DNA from: Macrostomum hystrix
Lineage: Eukaryota; Platyhelminthes; Macrostomidae
Assembly: GCA_950097015.1 (NCBI GenBank)
Contig: CATNEN010000008.1
Location: 1,240,001-1,304,000, forward strand
Length of the DNA stretch: 64,000 nucleotides
Reading direction: 5' to 3'
Positions 1-10,235 of this stretch are shown here, piece by piece (the first letter of the stretch is position 1; the number at the start of each line of letters is the position of its first letter). The notes under the pieces were generated by a model that ran no database searches, was not told where the DNA came from, and was given only the letters and a program-made list of their open reading frames with translations. A program made the position numbers and the translations under genes.

Positions 1-629
1 GACGAAAGATCAGTTTTATATTTACCAAAAAGCAACTAAATTATCCATGGGGGAATGGCATTTTCCATTTCTTGCAACTGTTGGAAGCCGGCAAGGCAAG
101 CCAAAGTCCTGTTTAGGGGACAGTGGTGAAGAATGGGGGTGGGTCCTATATTGGTAAAGAAAAATCGATATTAGCAAGATGTTGGAATTACGAACGTGAC
201 GTTCGCCCCAGTTTTTGGTCATCCTAATTTCCTAAACAAGGCCCGTCCGAACGCCATTTGTTTGATTCCTTAAGTACGTAAGCATCCCATTCTCACCCCT
301 CCAGCATACTTGCGCAGATAAGAAGGGTTTGGCGTCACTGCAGGAGACGAATGAATCTAGTGTACATTGGAGTGTACATTCAGCCCCAAAGTTCTAAAAA
401 TAGCCTATTGATAATGAAAGGCTTCTATCCTTGCATACACGACTGGGCGAACATCACCCTCTCAGTCCCCCACCACCCCAAAATAGGGTTCCACAACACT
501 AAGACTAAGACCTACCCGGGTCTTGGTAGCCCCAACCCCCGATCCACAAAGTCTTTATAAGTATTGTGACAAGTAATATGGTCTCGTGAGTCGAGACTTC
601 AGATCGCAGCGCAGACACCGGGCCACGCC
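1..629. other. 5' spacer, no recognised gene
   Basis: Both strands carry only short open frames without recognisable domains. Nothing repeated stands out. The right end is presumably the promoter and 5' leader of the gene beginning at 630. Confidence 0.5.
554..560 (+). promoter_or_regulatory. possible TATA-like box
   Basis: TTTATAA lies about 70 bases upstream of the start codon at 630, a spacing compatible with a short 5' leader. The motif is short and common in AT-rich DNA, so this is only a suggestion. Confidence 0.15.
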
Positions 630-1701
630 ATGGAAGAGCAACAAGAGGAAACTCCGAAACTGACTGAGGAGGACACTGCTACCGCTCAAGCTGTCCAAGC
701 CCAAGGTCAAGGAGCTGAAGCCGACGAGCAAGGCGACGATAAGGACGACGACAACGGAGGAGGAGACGAAGAGGATGAAGATGAACGGGGAAAGAAGAAT
801 CTTACAGAAGCTGCTGCAGCGGAAGAGGCAGGAGATGATGAAGAAACTGAAGAGTCGCCGCGCGGAGCAACAGCTGCTGCTGCTAGCGGTGAGACATGAA
901 CTTATTGACCCATGACCAATTGGCAATTTATTTCTTCCATTTCTGAATGTTAGCCTATGTTATAAATTCTTTGCCAATCGACTTTTTAAGTCGAATTTTG
1001 GTTTATGATATCAGAATCAGAGAATAAGTTAAATCAGAGCTAGGCATCATATCGCTAAAAAGTTATTCCCCTGTTAACACTCGACAACCTAGTTGCCTTT
1101 TTTAATTTGTTTTAATTAATCTGAAGAAAAACTATTTTTTTACTACAATACACGTCTGACTACTTACAGTAGCTAAACAGCAAATAAAAAAATTAACACT
1201 GACCCATCCTCAGGTTCAGCATCAGCTTCGGCACCTTCAACGGGTGCAGCCGCCGCCGCCTCACCCGCCGCCGCCCCTGCTATCCAGCCACTAAAGCCGC
1301 CGTCGCGAGTAACTATTCACAAGAAGCGAGCGCACACAGTCCGACTCTGTCTAAGCATTGAGGGCGTCAAGCCCAAGCTGGATCTGCACTCAAAGCTGCT
1401 ACGCCGGCCCAGCCGATGGACATCCGCGGAGCCGGCCGAGGGCGACCTGACAGTGAAGCTGGAGCCGGACTCTGTCCTAGTTGAGTTTGTTAGGCGCAGA
1501 GGCGACCTACCGCATCGATGTTTTATTAGCGAACTCTGCGCCCGCATCGACAAGGACAAGAGCAGCTTCGAGGTTGGCGACGGCTTCGTGAAAGTCTACC
1601 TGGTCAGGGACACGACCGATGCAGCTTGGGAGCAGTTCGACCTGATTGCGGCTGATCCGGCTAGGCTGGATGAGGACTGCCTGCGTCGCATTGCTGACTG
1701 A
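630..1701 (+). CDS. CS (p23/CacyBP-like) domain protein, two exons
   Basis: Exons 630-888 and 1214-1701 join G|GTGAGA to CAG|G in phase 1 and give 248 residues ending in TGA. The ATG sits in GCCATGG, a good animal start context. Residues 1-85 are very acidic and rich in E, D, Q and K, followed by an Ala/Pro/Ser linker (about 87-113). The C-terminal 125 residues have the beta-strand pattern of a CS domain: an opening strand VRLCLSIEG, then VLVEFVRRR, then a glycine turn and FVKVYLVRD followed by W, as in CacyBP/p23/NudC folds. CS domains bind HSP90 or act as scaffolds; the partner here is unknown. The frame is supported by phase; the family is inferred from pattern only, and another beta-sandwich protein is possible. 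The first exon is low in complexity, so similarity there would not be informative. Confidence 0.55.
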
Positions 1702-1737
1702 TCGCTTCACGAGAGTCAGTTGCGCTTGGGACTTAAA

Positions 1738-2060
1738 CTGGTTGCTATGGGGTTGTGTTATAGGGAGTCCAAATTGTTGCTAAGGTGCTAGATGTGCAAT
1801 CTAAGGAGTCAAATTGGTTGCCAGGGTGTTAGACTGATCACAATGGTTGCTATAGGGTGTTAGACTGATCTGAATGGTTTCTACAGGGTGTTAGACTGAT
1901 CACAATGGTTGCTATGGGGTGTTAGACTTGCAATTATTCTGATCAATCTTTAACACCCTAGCTATCATTCTGATCAAACTTTAACACCCTAGCAACCACT
2001 CTTATCATTGTCTAATACCCTAACAACCATTATGATCACACTTTAAATACCCTAATTTAT
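1738..2060. repeat. inverted cluster of short repeats
   Basis: About four direct copies containing GGGTGTTAGACTGATC (1800-1930) are followed by about three reverse-complement copies containing TTAACACCCTAGC (1945-2050). The whole block can fold as a long imperfect hairpin. It begins about 35 bases after the CS-gene stop and so may lie in its 3' UTR. Confidence 0.7.
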
Positions 2061-2250
2061 ACTTTTTTTAATTAATTATCTGCCAATGCTAAAATTTAAC
2101 TATTATTTTTTTATTAACTTACATGATTTCTGTATAATTTTTAATGCCATAAGAAAACAAGAAATATCGGTTCTTCATTGTGCCAATAAGACAAACTGTT
2201 TTATGATTACTTATCATTTCGCTTGCAACCTTGTGACACAAAAATTGAGA

Positions 2251-3584
2251 GACGGGTGAGAGAATGATAGATGGGGTGAGAGTGAGTGGGAGAGAATAAT
2301 AGATGGGTGAGAGTGAGTGGGGGAGAATGATAGATGGGGTGAGAGTGAGTGGGGGAGAATGATAGATGGGGTGAGAGTGAGTGGGGGAGAATGATAGATG
2401 GGTGAGAGTGAGTGGGGGAGAATGATAGATGGGGTGAGAGTGAGTGGGGGAGAATGATAGATGGGGTGAGAGTGAGTGAGAGAATGAGCGATGGGGTGAG
2501 AGTGAGTGGGAGAAAATGAGAGATGGGGTGAGAGTGAGTGGGGGAGAATGATAGATGGGTTGAGAGTGAGTGGGAGAGAATGATAGATGGGGTGAGAGTG
2601 AGTGGGAGAAAATGAGAGATGGGGTGAGAGTGAGTGGGGGAGAATGATAGATGGGGTGAGAGTGAGTGGGAGAGAATGATAGATGAGGTGAGAGTGAGTG
2701 GGATAGAATGATAGATGGGGTGAGAGTGAGTGGGGGAGAATGATAGATGGGGTGAGAGTGAGTGAGAGAATGAGAGATGGGGTGAGAGTGAGTGGGGGAG
2801 AATGATAGATGGGGTGAGAGTGAGTGAGAGAATGAGCGATGGGGTGAGAGTGAGTGGGAGAAAATGAGAGATGGGGTGAGAGTGAGTGGGGGAGAATGAT
2901 AGATGGGTTGAGAGTGAGTGGGAGAGAATGATAGATGGGGTGAGAGTGAGTGGGAGAAAATGAGAGATGGGGTGAGAGTGAGTGGGGGAGAATGAGAGAT
3001 GGGGTGAGAGTGAGTGGGGGAGAATGATAGATGGGGTGAGAGTGAGTGGGATAGAATGATAGATGGGGTGAGAGTGAGTGGGGGAGAATGATAGATGGGG
3101 TGAGAGTGAGTGAGAGAATGAGAGATGGGGTGAGAGTGAGTGGGGGAGAATGATAGATGGGGTGAGAGTGAGTGGGGGAGAATGATAGATGGGGTGAGAG
3201 TGAGTGGGGGAGAATGATAGATGTGGTGAGAGTGAGTGGGGGAGAATGATAGATGGGGTGAGAGTGAGTGGGGGAGAATGATAGATGGGGTGAGAGTGAG
3301 TGGGGGAGAATGATAGATGGGGTGAGAGTGAGTGGGAGAGAATGATAGATGAGGTGAGAGTGAGTGGGAGAAAATGATAGATGGGGTGAGTGGGAGAATA
3401 TGAGAGATGGGGTGAGAGTGAGTGGGAGAGAATGATAAATGGGGTGAGAGTGAGTTGGAGAGAATGATAAATGGGGTGAGAGTGAGTGGGAGATAATGAT
3501 AGATGGGATGAGAGTGAGTGGGGGAGAATGATAGATGGGGTGAGAGTGAGTGGGGGAGAATGATAGATGTGGTGAGAGTGAGTA
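2251..3584. repeat. 32-bp minisatellite
   Basis: About 41 copies of a purine-rich 32-bp unit built from GTGAGAGTGAGTGGGGGAGA followed by ATGATAGATGGG, with shorter and substituted variants. A block with the rare variant GAGAATGAGCGATGG occurs near 2472 and again near 2819, showing duplication of a multi-unit segment. Long open frames on the minus strand are a by-product of the unit lacking stops. Confidence 0.95.
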
Positions 3585-4146
3585 GTGCATTGTGTTGATT
3601 GACAGGAAGGAATTATTCTGCAGTGACATTTAAAGTACAACAGGAACTGTAAAGCTAGTGCCTGCTAGACTTTTAGTGCATGATGGGTCTGTAATGCTAG
3701 ATACAAACCAAACTCTGAAGGACAATATAATCCGGATTAAGTCAGATAGGGCCAAATTTCAAACAGTGAGATTAGAAAATGATTGAGATGAAAGTTGAGT
3801 CAAGTTCCGGAGAAATTTGTGACAGTGTCCGAATAGGAGATTCTTTTTACCTGGCTCAGGCACACCTGATCTTTCTTCTCAAGAAGAAAGTCAGTTTCTT
3901 AACATAAGTTAAGAAAGTTAAGTCAGTTCTTTAGCATAAGTCAGTTTGTTATTAAACCTTCTAGAAAATTCGGAGCTATCAACAAAAGCCTTTTTATTCA
4001 CGCCACCAAGCTAACCATTCTTCAACCGTTCATTCGTTCACACGATCGACACATCGAACCACTGACTTGCTTAACTCCTATCAAAAGCAACCATAAACAA
4101 GTTCACAGTAGGACTACCAAGCTGAAAGTAGAGAAATTCCCTTTAG
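3585..4146. other. spacer without recognised feature
   Basis: No convincing coding frame or repeat was seen apart from short AAGTTAAG/AAGTCAG echoes near 3885-3950. Confidence 0.5.
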
Positions 4147-5480
4147 GCGATGGAGTCCTGGGGTTAGAGCTGCGCCTAATATTGAGGCTTGATCAGCATA
4201 AAGGGAGAAATTTGCATCAGGTTGTCCATAGTCGGCTGGTTCCACTTGTTGAATGTCCAGCAGCTCCATCTAGATCAGGGGTCGGCAACCTTATATACCC
4301 CGCGGGCTAAAGAGAGAATCTTAAAGACGACGGCGGGCCGCATGAAGAAAGGGGAGAGATCAGACAGGTGAGAGATGAGACAAGTGAGAGATGAGAAAGG
4401 TGAGAGATGAGACGGGCGGAGATAAGACGCAAGAGAGATGAGACGGGGGAGATAAGAGGCAAGAGAGATGAGACGGGGGAGATAAGACGCAAGAGAGAGA
4501 TAAGACGCATGAGACGGGGGAGATAAGACGCAAGAGAGATGAGACAGGGGAGAGACGAAAAATGGGAGAGATGAGACAGGGGAGAGATGAAAAAGGGGAG
4601 AGATAAGACAGGGGAGAGATAAGACTGGGGAGAGATAAGACAGGGGAGAGGTGAGACAGGGAGAGATGAGATAGGGTGTACTGTAGAGTAGGTGTTAGGA
4701 GGAGCTAAGGGCCAGATTTGGGAGCTTTGAGGGCCGCATCTGGCCCGCGGGCCGGAGGTTGCCGACCCCTGATCTAGATAAAGGTCGGTGACCACCGAAG
4801 TCTGAAATGATGCAGGCACATTCGGGTGACGTGCTGATAAAATTTGCATCAGGGTGTCCATAGTCGGCTGGTTCCACTTGTTGAATGTCCAGCAGCTCCA
4901 TCTAGATAAAGGTCGGTGACCACCGAAAGTCTGAGATGATGCAGGCACATTCGGGTGACGTGCTGATAAAATTTGAAGGCCTGGCAAGGCCGCTCTGAGG
5001 ATTAGGGCAAAATTTTGTATAGGTGCATGAAATACACTGGCTCTTGAACCATTGAACATCTCGACGGTCGGAAGAGCTGGCAACTTGATTATTGTTTCAG
5101 AAGATGCGCAACAAAAATTTGGCCCATATTCTTGAGTTTCGTGTGCTTGCGTTGCTCCGTTCTGGTGCAGCAGAAAATTGTTAGAAGGGGAGAATTCACC
5201 CTGTTAGTTCTAGTGCACCGCCAGTGTATTTCATACACCCCAATACACGAATTTGCACTGCGCCTCAGTGCGGCCTTGCCAGGCCTTCAAAATTCATCAG
5301 CATGCCATCCGAATGTGACTGCATCATCTCCGTCTTCGGTGGTCACCTACCACCTTTATCTAGACGAAGCTGCTGGACCTTCAAGGGCTACAAGGACACC
5401 CACTGTGAATGCGAATTTCTCCAATTTCACTGATCCAGCCTAGATATTAGGCGCAGCTCAACCACAGTGCACCATCGTCT
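4147..5480. mobile_element. large foldback (inverted-repeat) element
   Basis: The left arm (4147-5045) and right arm (about 5215-5480) are imperfect reverse complements. GAGCTGCGCCTAATATT near 4170 matches AATATTAGGCGCAGCTCA (near 5444), the passage around GGTCGGTGACCACCG (4790) matches CGGTGGTCACCTACC (5338), and TGCATGAAATACACTGG (5025) matches the complement of the run at 5220. The left arm carries an extra internal direct duplication of about 125 bp (4205-4848 without the insert; 4849-4972). The centre (5046-5214) is unique. No transposase was seen, so it is probably a non-autonomous foldback element. Its exact ends are uncertain. Confidence 0.75.
4276..4771 (+). mobile_element. non-autonomous hAT element (MITE), copy 1
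   Basis: The element begins CAGGGGTCGGCAACC and ends with the complement GGTTGCCGACCCCTG, the classic inverted termini of many hAT elements. Subterminal GCCCGCGGGCC-type palindromes are also typical. It is flanked by a perfect 8-bp target duplication ATCTAGAT (4268-4275 and 4772-4779), the hAT signature. The interior is a degenerate minisatellite of GAGATGAGACAGGGGA-like units with no transposase frame. It is inserted into the left arm of the foldback element, splitting a sequence that is intact at 4849-4972, so it is the younger insertion. Confidence 0.93.
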
Positions 5481-6048
5481 AGTTTGTGTAATTTTTCATC
5501 AAAATCGGTGGAACACGTGCAGAGCTATTAGGGGTTGGCAAAGAACTTTGTGCAGCCACTACGGCGTAAAAGTACAGATTCACAAACTCTGTCCTCTTCA
5601 ATTCTGACGCGAGTACTTTAGTGACGCCGTGACGCCGTGACGCCAGAGTTGCTGCTCGCGCATTTTTAGAAAAAATATTTGAATGCATTATAAATAAAGT
5701 GTTTTTAGTTTCCTTGGCAACTCAACTCCTCAGAGTTAGTAGCCAGAGGTCTGGCTTCGGCTGGCTGTACCTTTGTCTATTGTGCTGTTTGCTTATCTCG
5801 CACTGCTGCTGGAACATTGTATTTCGTATTTTTATTTTTTTTCCTCACTCTCGCTAGCAAAATATCTCCATAAATGCCAGACTTGCCTGGGGTTCAATGA
5901 CAGCTGGCAACAGCCAGCAGCTGGCAATCAATGATGCGAAGCCGTAGATGTCGGAACAGATCTGTCGCACAAAGGCTATTTTTGTTTGAGAATTTTGATC
6001 ATATCCCGATATAAATAGGGGGATAATGACGCAAAATAGCTGATAAAA
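5481..6048. other. spacer without recognised gene
   Basis: Contains a three-copy GTGACGCC repeat near 5620-5643 and otherwise nothing recognised on either strand. Confidence 0.5.
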
Positions 6049-6150
6049 ACAGTTCCTACGACAGTTTCTACGACAGTTTCTACGACAGTTTCTACGACAG
6101 TTTCTACGACAGTTTCTACGACAGTTTCTACGAGCAGTTTCTACGACTGG
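6049..6150. repeat. 12-bp tandem repeat
   Basis: About eight copies of ACAGTTTCTACG. Confidence 0.9.
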
Positions 6151-6186
6151 CGTATACGAATCTCAATAACATTGGCGCTTATCCAC

Positions 6187-8142
6187 CAGTTAGTCCCTTC
6201 ATTAAGGACACTAATCCCAGTTAGTCCCTTCATTGAGGACACTAATCCCAGTTAGTCCCTTCATTGAGGACACTAATCCCAGTTAGTCCCTTCATTGAGG
6301 ACACTAATCCCAGTTAGTCCATTCATTGAGGACACTAATCCCAGTTAGTCCCTTCATTGAGGACACTAATCCCAGTTAGTCCCTTCATTGAGGACACTAA
6401 TCCCAGTTAGTCCCTTCATTGAGGACACTAATCCCAGTTAGTCCCTTCATTGAGGACACTAATCCCAGTTAGTCCATTCATTGAGGACACTAATCCCAGT
6501 TAGTCCCTTCCTTGAGGACACTAATCCCAGTTAGTCCCTTCATTGAGGACACTAATCCCAGTTAGTCCATTCATTGAGGACACTAATCCCAGTTAGTCCC
6601 TTCCTTGAGGACACTAATCCCAGTTAGTCCATTCATTGAGGACACTAATCCCAGTTAGTCCCTTCATTGAGGACACTAATCCCAGTTAGTCCCTTCATTG
6701 AGGACACTAATCCCAGTTAGTCCCTTCCTTGAGGACACTAATCCCAGTTAGTCCCTTCCTTGAGGACACTAATCCCAGTTAGTCCCTTCATTGAGGACAC
6801 TAATCCCAGTTAGTCCCTTCCTTGAGGACACTAATCCCAGTTAGTCCATTCATTGAGGACACTAATCCCAGTTAGTCCATTCATTGAGGACACTAATCCC
6901 AGTTAGTCCCTTCCTTGAGGACACTAATCCCAGTTAGTCCATTCATTGAGGACACTAATCCCAGTTAGTCCCTTCATTGAGGACACTAATCCCAGTTAGT
7001 CCCTTCATTGAGGACACTAATCCCAGTTAGTCCCTTCATTGAGGACACTAATCCCAGTTAGTCCCTTCATTGAGGACACTAATCCCAGTTAGTCCCTTCA
7101 TTGAGGACACTAATCCCAGTTAGTCCCTTCATTGAGGACACTAATCCCAGTTAGTCCCTTCATTGAGGACACTAATCCCAGTTAGTCCCTTCATTGAGGA
7201 CACTAATCCCAGTTAGTCCCTTCATTGAGGACACTAATCCCAGTTAGTCCATTCATTGAGGACACTAATCCCAGTTAGTCCCTTCATTGAGGACACTAAT
7301 CCCAGTTAGTCCCTTCATTGAGGACACTAATCCCAGTTAGTCCATTCATTGAGGACACTAATCCCAGTTAGTCCCTTCCTTGAGGACACTAATCCCAGTT
7401 AGTCCATTCATTGAGGACACTAATCCCAGTTAGTCCCTTCATTGAGGACACTAATCCCAGTTAGTCCCTTCATTGAGGACACTAATCCCAGTTAGTCCCT
7501 TCCTTGAGGACACTAATCCCAGTTAGTCCCTTCCTTGAGGACACTAATCCCAGTTAGTCCCTTCATTGAGGACACTAATCCCAGTTAGTCCCTTCCTTGA
7601 GGACACTAATCCCAGTTAGTCCATTCATTGAGGACACTAATCCCAGTTAGTCCCTTCATTGAGGACACTAATCCCAGTTAGTCCCTTCATTGAGGACACT
7701 AATCCCAGTTAGTCCATTCATTGAGGACACTAATCCCAGTTAGTCCATTCATTGAGGACACTAATCCCAGTTAGTCCCTTCCTTGAGGACACTAATCCCA
7801 GTTAGTCCATTCATTGAGGACACTAATCCCAGTTAGTCCCTTCATTGAGGACACTAATCCCAGTTAGTCCATTCATTGAGGACACTAATCCCCCAGTTAA
7901 TCCAATTATTTCGGACACTAATCCCCTAGTTAATCCATTAATTGAGGACACTAATCCCATAGTTAATCCATTCATTGAGGACACTAATCCCAGTTAGTCC
8001 CTTCATTGAGGACACTAATCCCAGTTAGTCCATTCATTTAGGACACTAATCCCCTAGTTAATCCATTGATTGAGGGCACTAATCCCCCAGCTAATCCATT
8101 GATTGAGGACACTAATTTCACCGTTAATCCCTTCTACTGAGC
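6187..8142. repeat. 31-bp minisatellite, about 63 copies
   Basis: The unit is CCCTTCATTGAGGACACTAA followed by TCCCAGTTAGT. It is nearly perfect from 6187 to about 7890 and decays to the right (7890-8142). Three common variants (CCCTTCATTG, CCATTCATTG, CCCTTCCTTG) follow each other in a repeated order, which shows larger block duplications. Confidence 0.97.
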
Positions 8143-8659
8143 ACGCTAATCTCCCTGTTAATCGATTTAAACAAATAATAATTGCGAATCTACTAATTCT
8201 CTAAATTCCTATGCCTCTCTCGTAGGTCTCAAAATTGCATTTAAGGATCATTTTTAACTTAGATTTCTCTTTCTTCTTCTAGCACAGGTAGAAAAAAATA
8301 GATTAAATTCAGTTACGGAATCTTGCAAACAATTTTAAAGTGAACTCAGAGACCTGAATGAAGAGATTTGCACAATCCACACAATATTGTAAAAATATCG
8401 ATCGCGCTGTTGACGTTTCACGATATATTCTGACTTCTAGAGTGGAATCTAGAGTAGCTCGACTTCCTGGTGCCACCGCATCCTGGCAGCGATGACAGGT
8501 TATAGCTTCATTAGACGGATTTTTTATGTTGCGAGGCTTGGCGGAAAAGCGAAAAAAATTAGGATTACGAGTAAGTCAAGCCTAATTACGAATCGAAGTC
8601 ATTCAAGTTTTCGTTTAAAAAACACTCCTATTGTTCAAGGAAAACTACACAAATGAGAA
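8143..8659. other. spacer without recognised gene
   Basis: AT-rich sequence with no convincing open frame or repeat. Confidence 0.5.
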
Positions 8660-9088
8660 GGTTCACGAGTTCACGAGTTCACGAGTTCACGAGTTCACAA
8701 GTTCACGAGTTCACAAGTTCACGAGTTCACAAGTTCACGAGTTCACAAGTTCACAAGTTCACGAGTTCACAAGTTCACGAGTTCACAAGTTCACAAGTTC
8801 ACAAGTTCACGAGTTCACAAGTTCACGAGTTCACAAGTTCACGAGTTCACAAGTTCACGAGTTCACAAGTTCACGAGTTCACAAGTTCACGAGTTCACGA
8901 GTTCACGAGTTCACAAGTTCACAAGTTCACGAGTTCACGAGTTCACGAGTTCACGAGTTCACAAGTTCACAAGTTCACGAGTTCACGAGTTCACGAGTTC
9001 ACAAGTTCACGAGTTCACAAGTTCACGAGTTCACAAGTTCACGAGTTCACAAGTTCACGAGTTCAAAAGTTCACGAGTTCACAAGTTC
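8660..9088. repeat. 8-bp tandem array TTCAC(G/A)AG
   Basis: More than fifty head-to-tail octamers, each either TTCACGAG or TTCACAAG. Because 8 is not a multiple of 3, the frames rotate and read as an eight-residue peptide repeat; I do not regard this as coding. Confidence 0.95.
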
Positions 9089-9784
9089 TCTATTTCGCAC
9101 AGAATAGGTGCACCAGGCATTAGGGAATCTAAGAACTTTTCTTAATTACTTTTGAACAAGAAAAAAAATTAAATTAATATTGTAATTTGAAGGACGACAG
9201 TCGGACGAAATTCATTGGGTTGCATTTAATCAAAAAATTGTACAATGTCGCAAAGTCCCTCGAAAGTGCCCTCATGCAGTGCCCTCGAAATAATCAAATT
9301 AAATTAAAGTGCAAATGTCCAGGTGCTAATAGCCACACATTGCAGACTACTCAGACTAGAAAAATATTTACGAAGTAGTTTCCTTGTAAAAGGCGAGAAA
9401 AGTGAATTAGATAATAAATAAATAAGAAAAAAATAGGAAAAGGACGTAGTATGGCGAAAGGGGAGGATTTTTAATGTCGTAATTAAAAAACAATCCGGTA
9501 AAAAACATTGCTTAAAGTCGAAAAATAGTAATTGTTTGACTTAATATCGAATCTGCTCGAAGTTAGACTCGTCCAAGTGGAATGCGAACATTAGCTTCAA
9601 CATCTGGCTCGAGACTACGCCGACACGAACAGACTCGCTCGCAGCAGGCACGGCACTGGTTTGTGAAAACGCCTGCGGGTTTGTTAAGTGAGTTAGATGA
9701 CACTTTTAAATCTTTAAATAGATTATTGATGTGAGCTCAGAATGGCGGACGCAGTTTTACAAAATGTTTCTTTAATACTGACGC
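9089..9784. other. AT-rich spacer downstream of the GPCR gene
   Basis: No coding frame recognised. It could hold the 3' UTR or an unrecognised last exon of the minus-strand GPCR. Confidence 0.4.
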
Positions 9785-10235
9785 CACCTCGATCCCTGCC
9801 CCGCATGAAGCCAACCTGACTCCCTGCCCCGCATGAAGCCAACCTCACTCCCTGACCCGCATGAAGCCAACCTCACTCCCTGCCCGCATGAAGCCAACCT
9901 GACTCCCTGCCCCGCATGAAGCCAACCTCACTCCCTGACCCGCATGAAGCCAACCTCACTCCCTGCCCGCATGAAGCCAACCTGACTCCCTGGTCCGCGT
10001 GACACCAACCTCACTCCCTTTCCCGCGTGACGCCAACCTCACTCCCTGTCTCGCATGAAGCCAACCTCACTCCCTATCCTGCGTGACGCCAACCTCACTC
10101 CCTGCCCCGTATGAAGGCTTCCTCTCTCACTGCGCCGCATGAAGCCAACCTAATTTCCTGCCCCGTTTGACACCATCCTCACTCCCTGCCTCGCATGGCA
10201 CCAACCTCACTCTCTGTCCCGCGTGAAGCCAACCC
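9785..10235. repeat. about 28-bp degenerate tandem repeat
   Basis: About 16 copies of ACTCCCTGCCCCGCATGAAG followed by CCAACCTC, drifting to the right. The right end overlaps the last part of the open frame of the GPCR terminal exon, so the tail of that protein may be repeat-derived. Confidence 0.85.

Noticed and set aside
6187-8142. CRISPR-like look of 31-bp direct repeats
   Set aside because: There are no spacers: units are head to tail, and the genome is eukaryotic.
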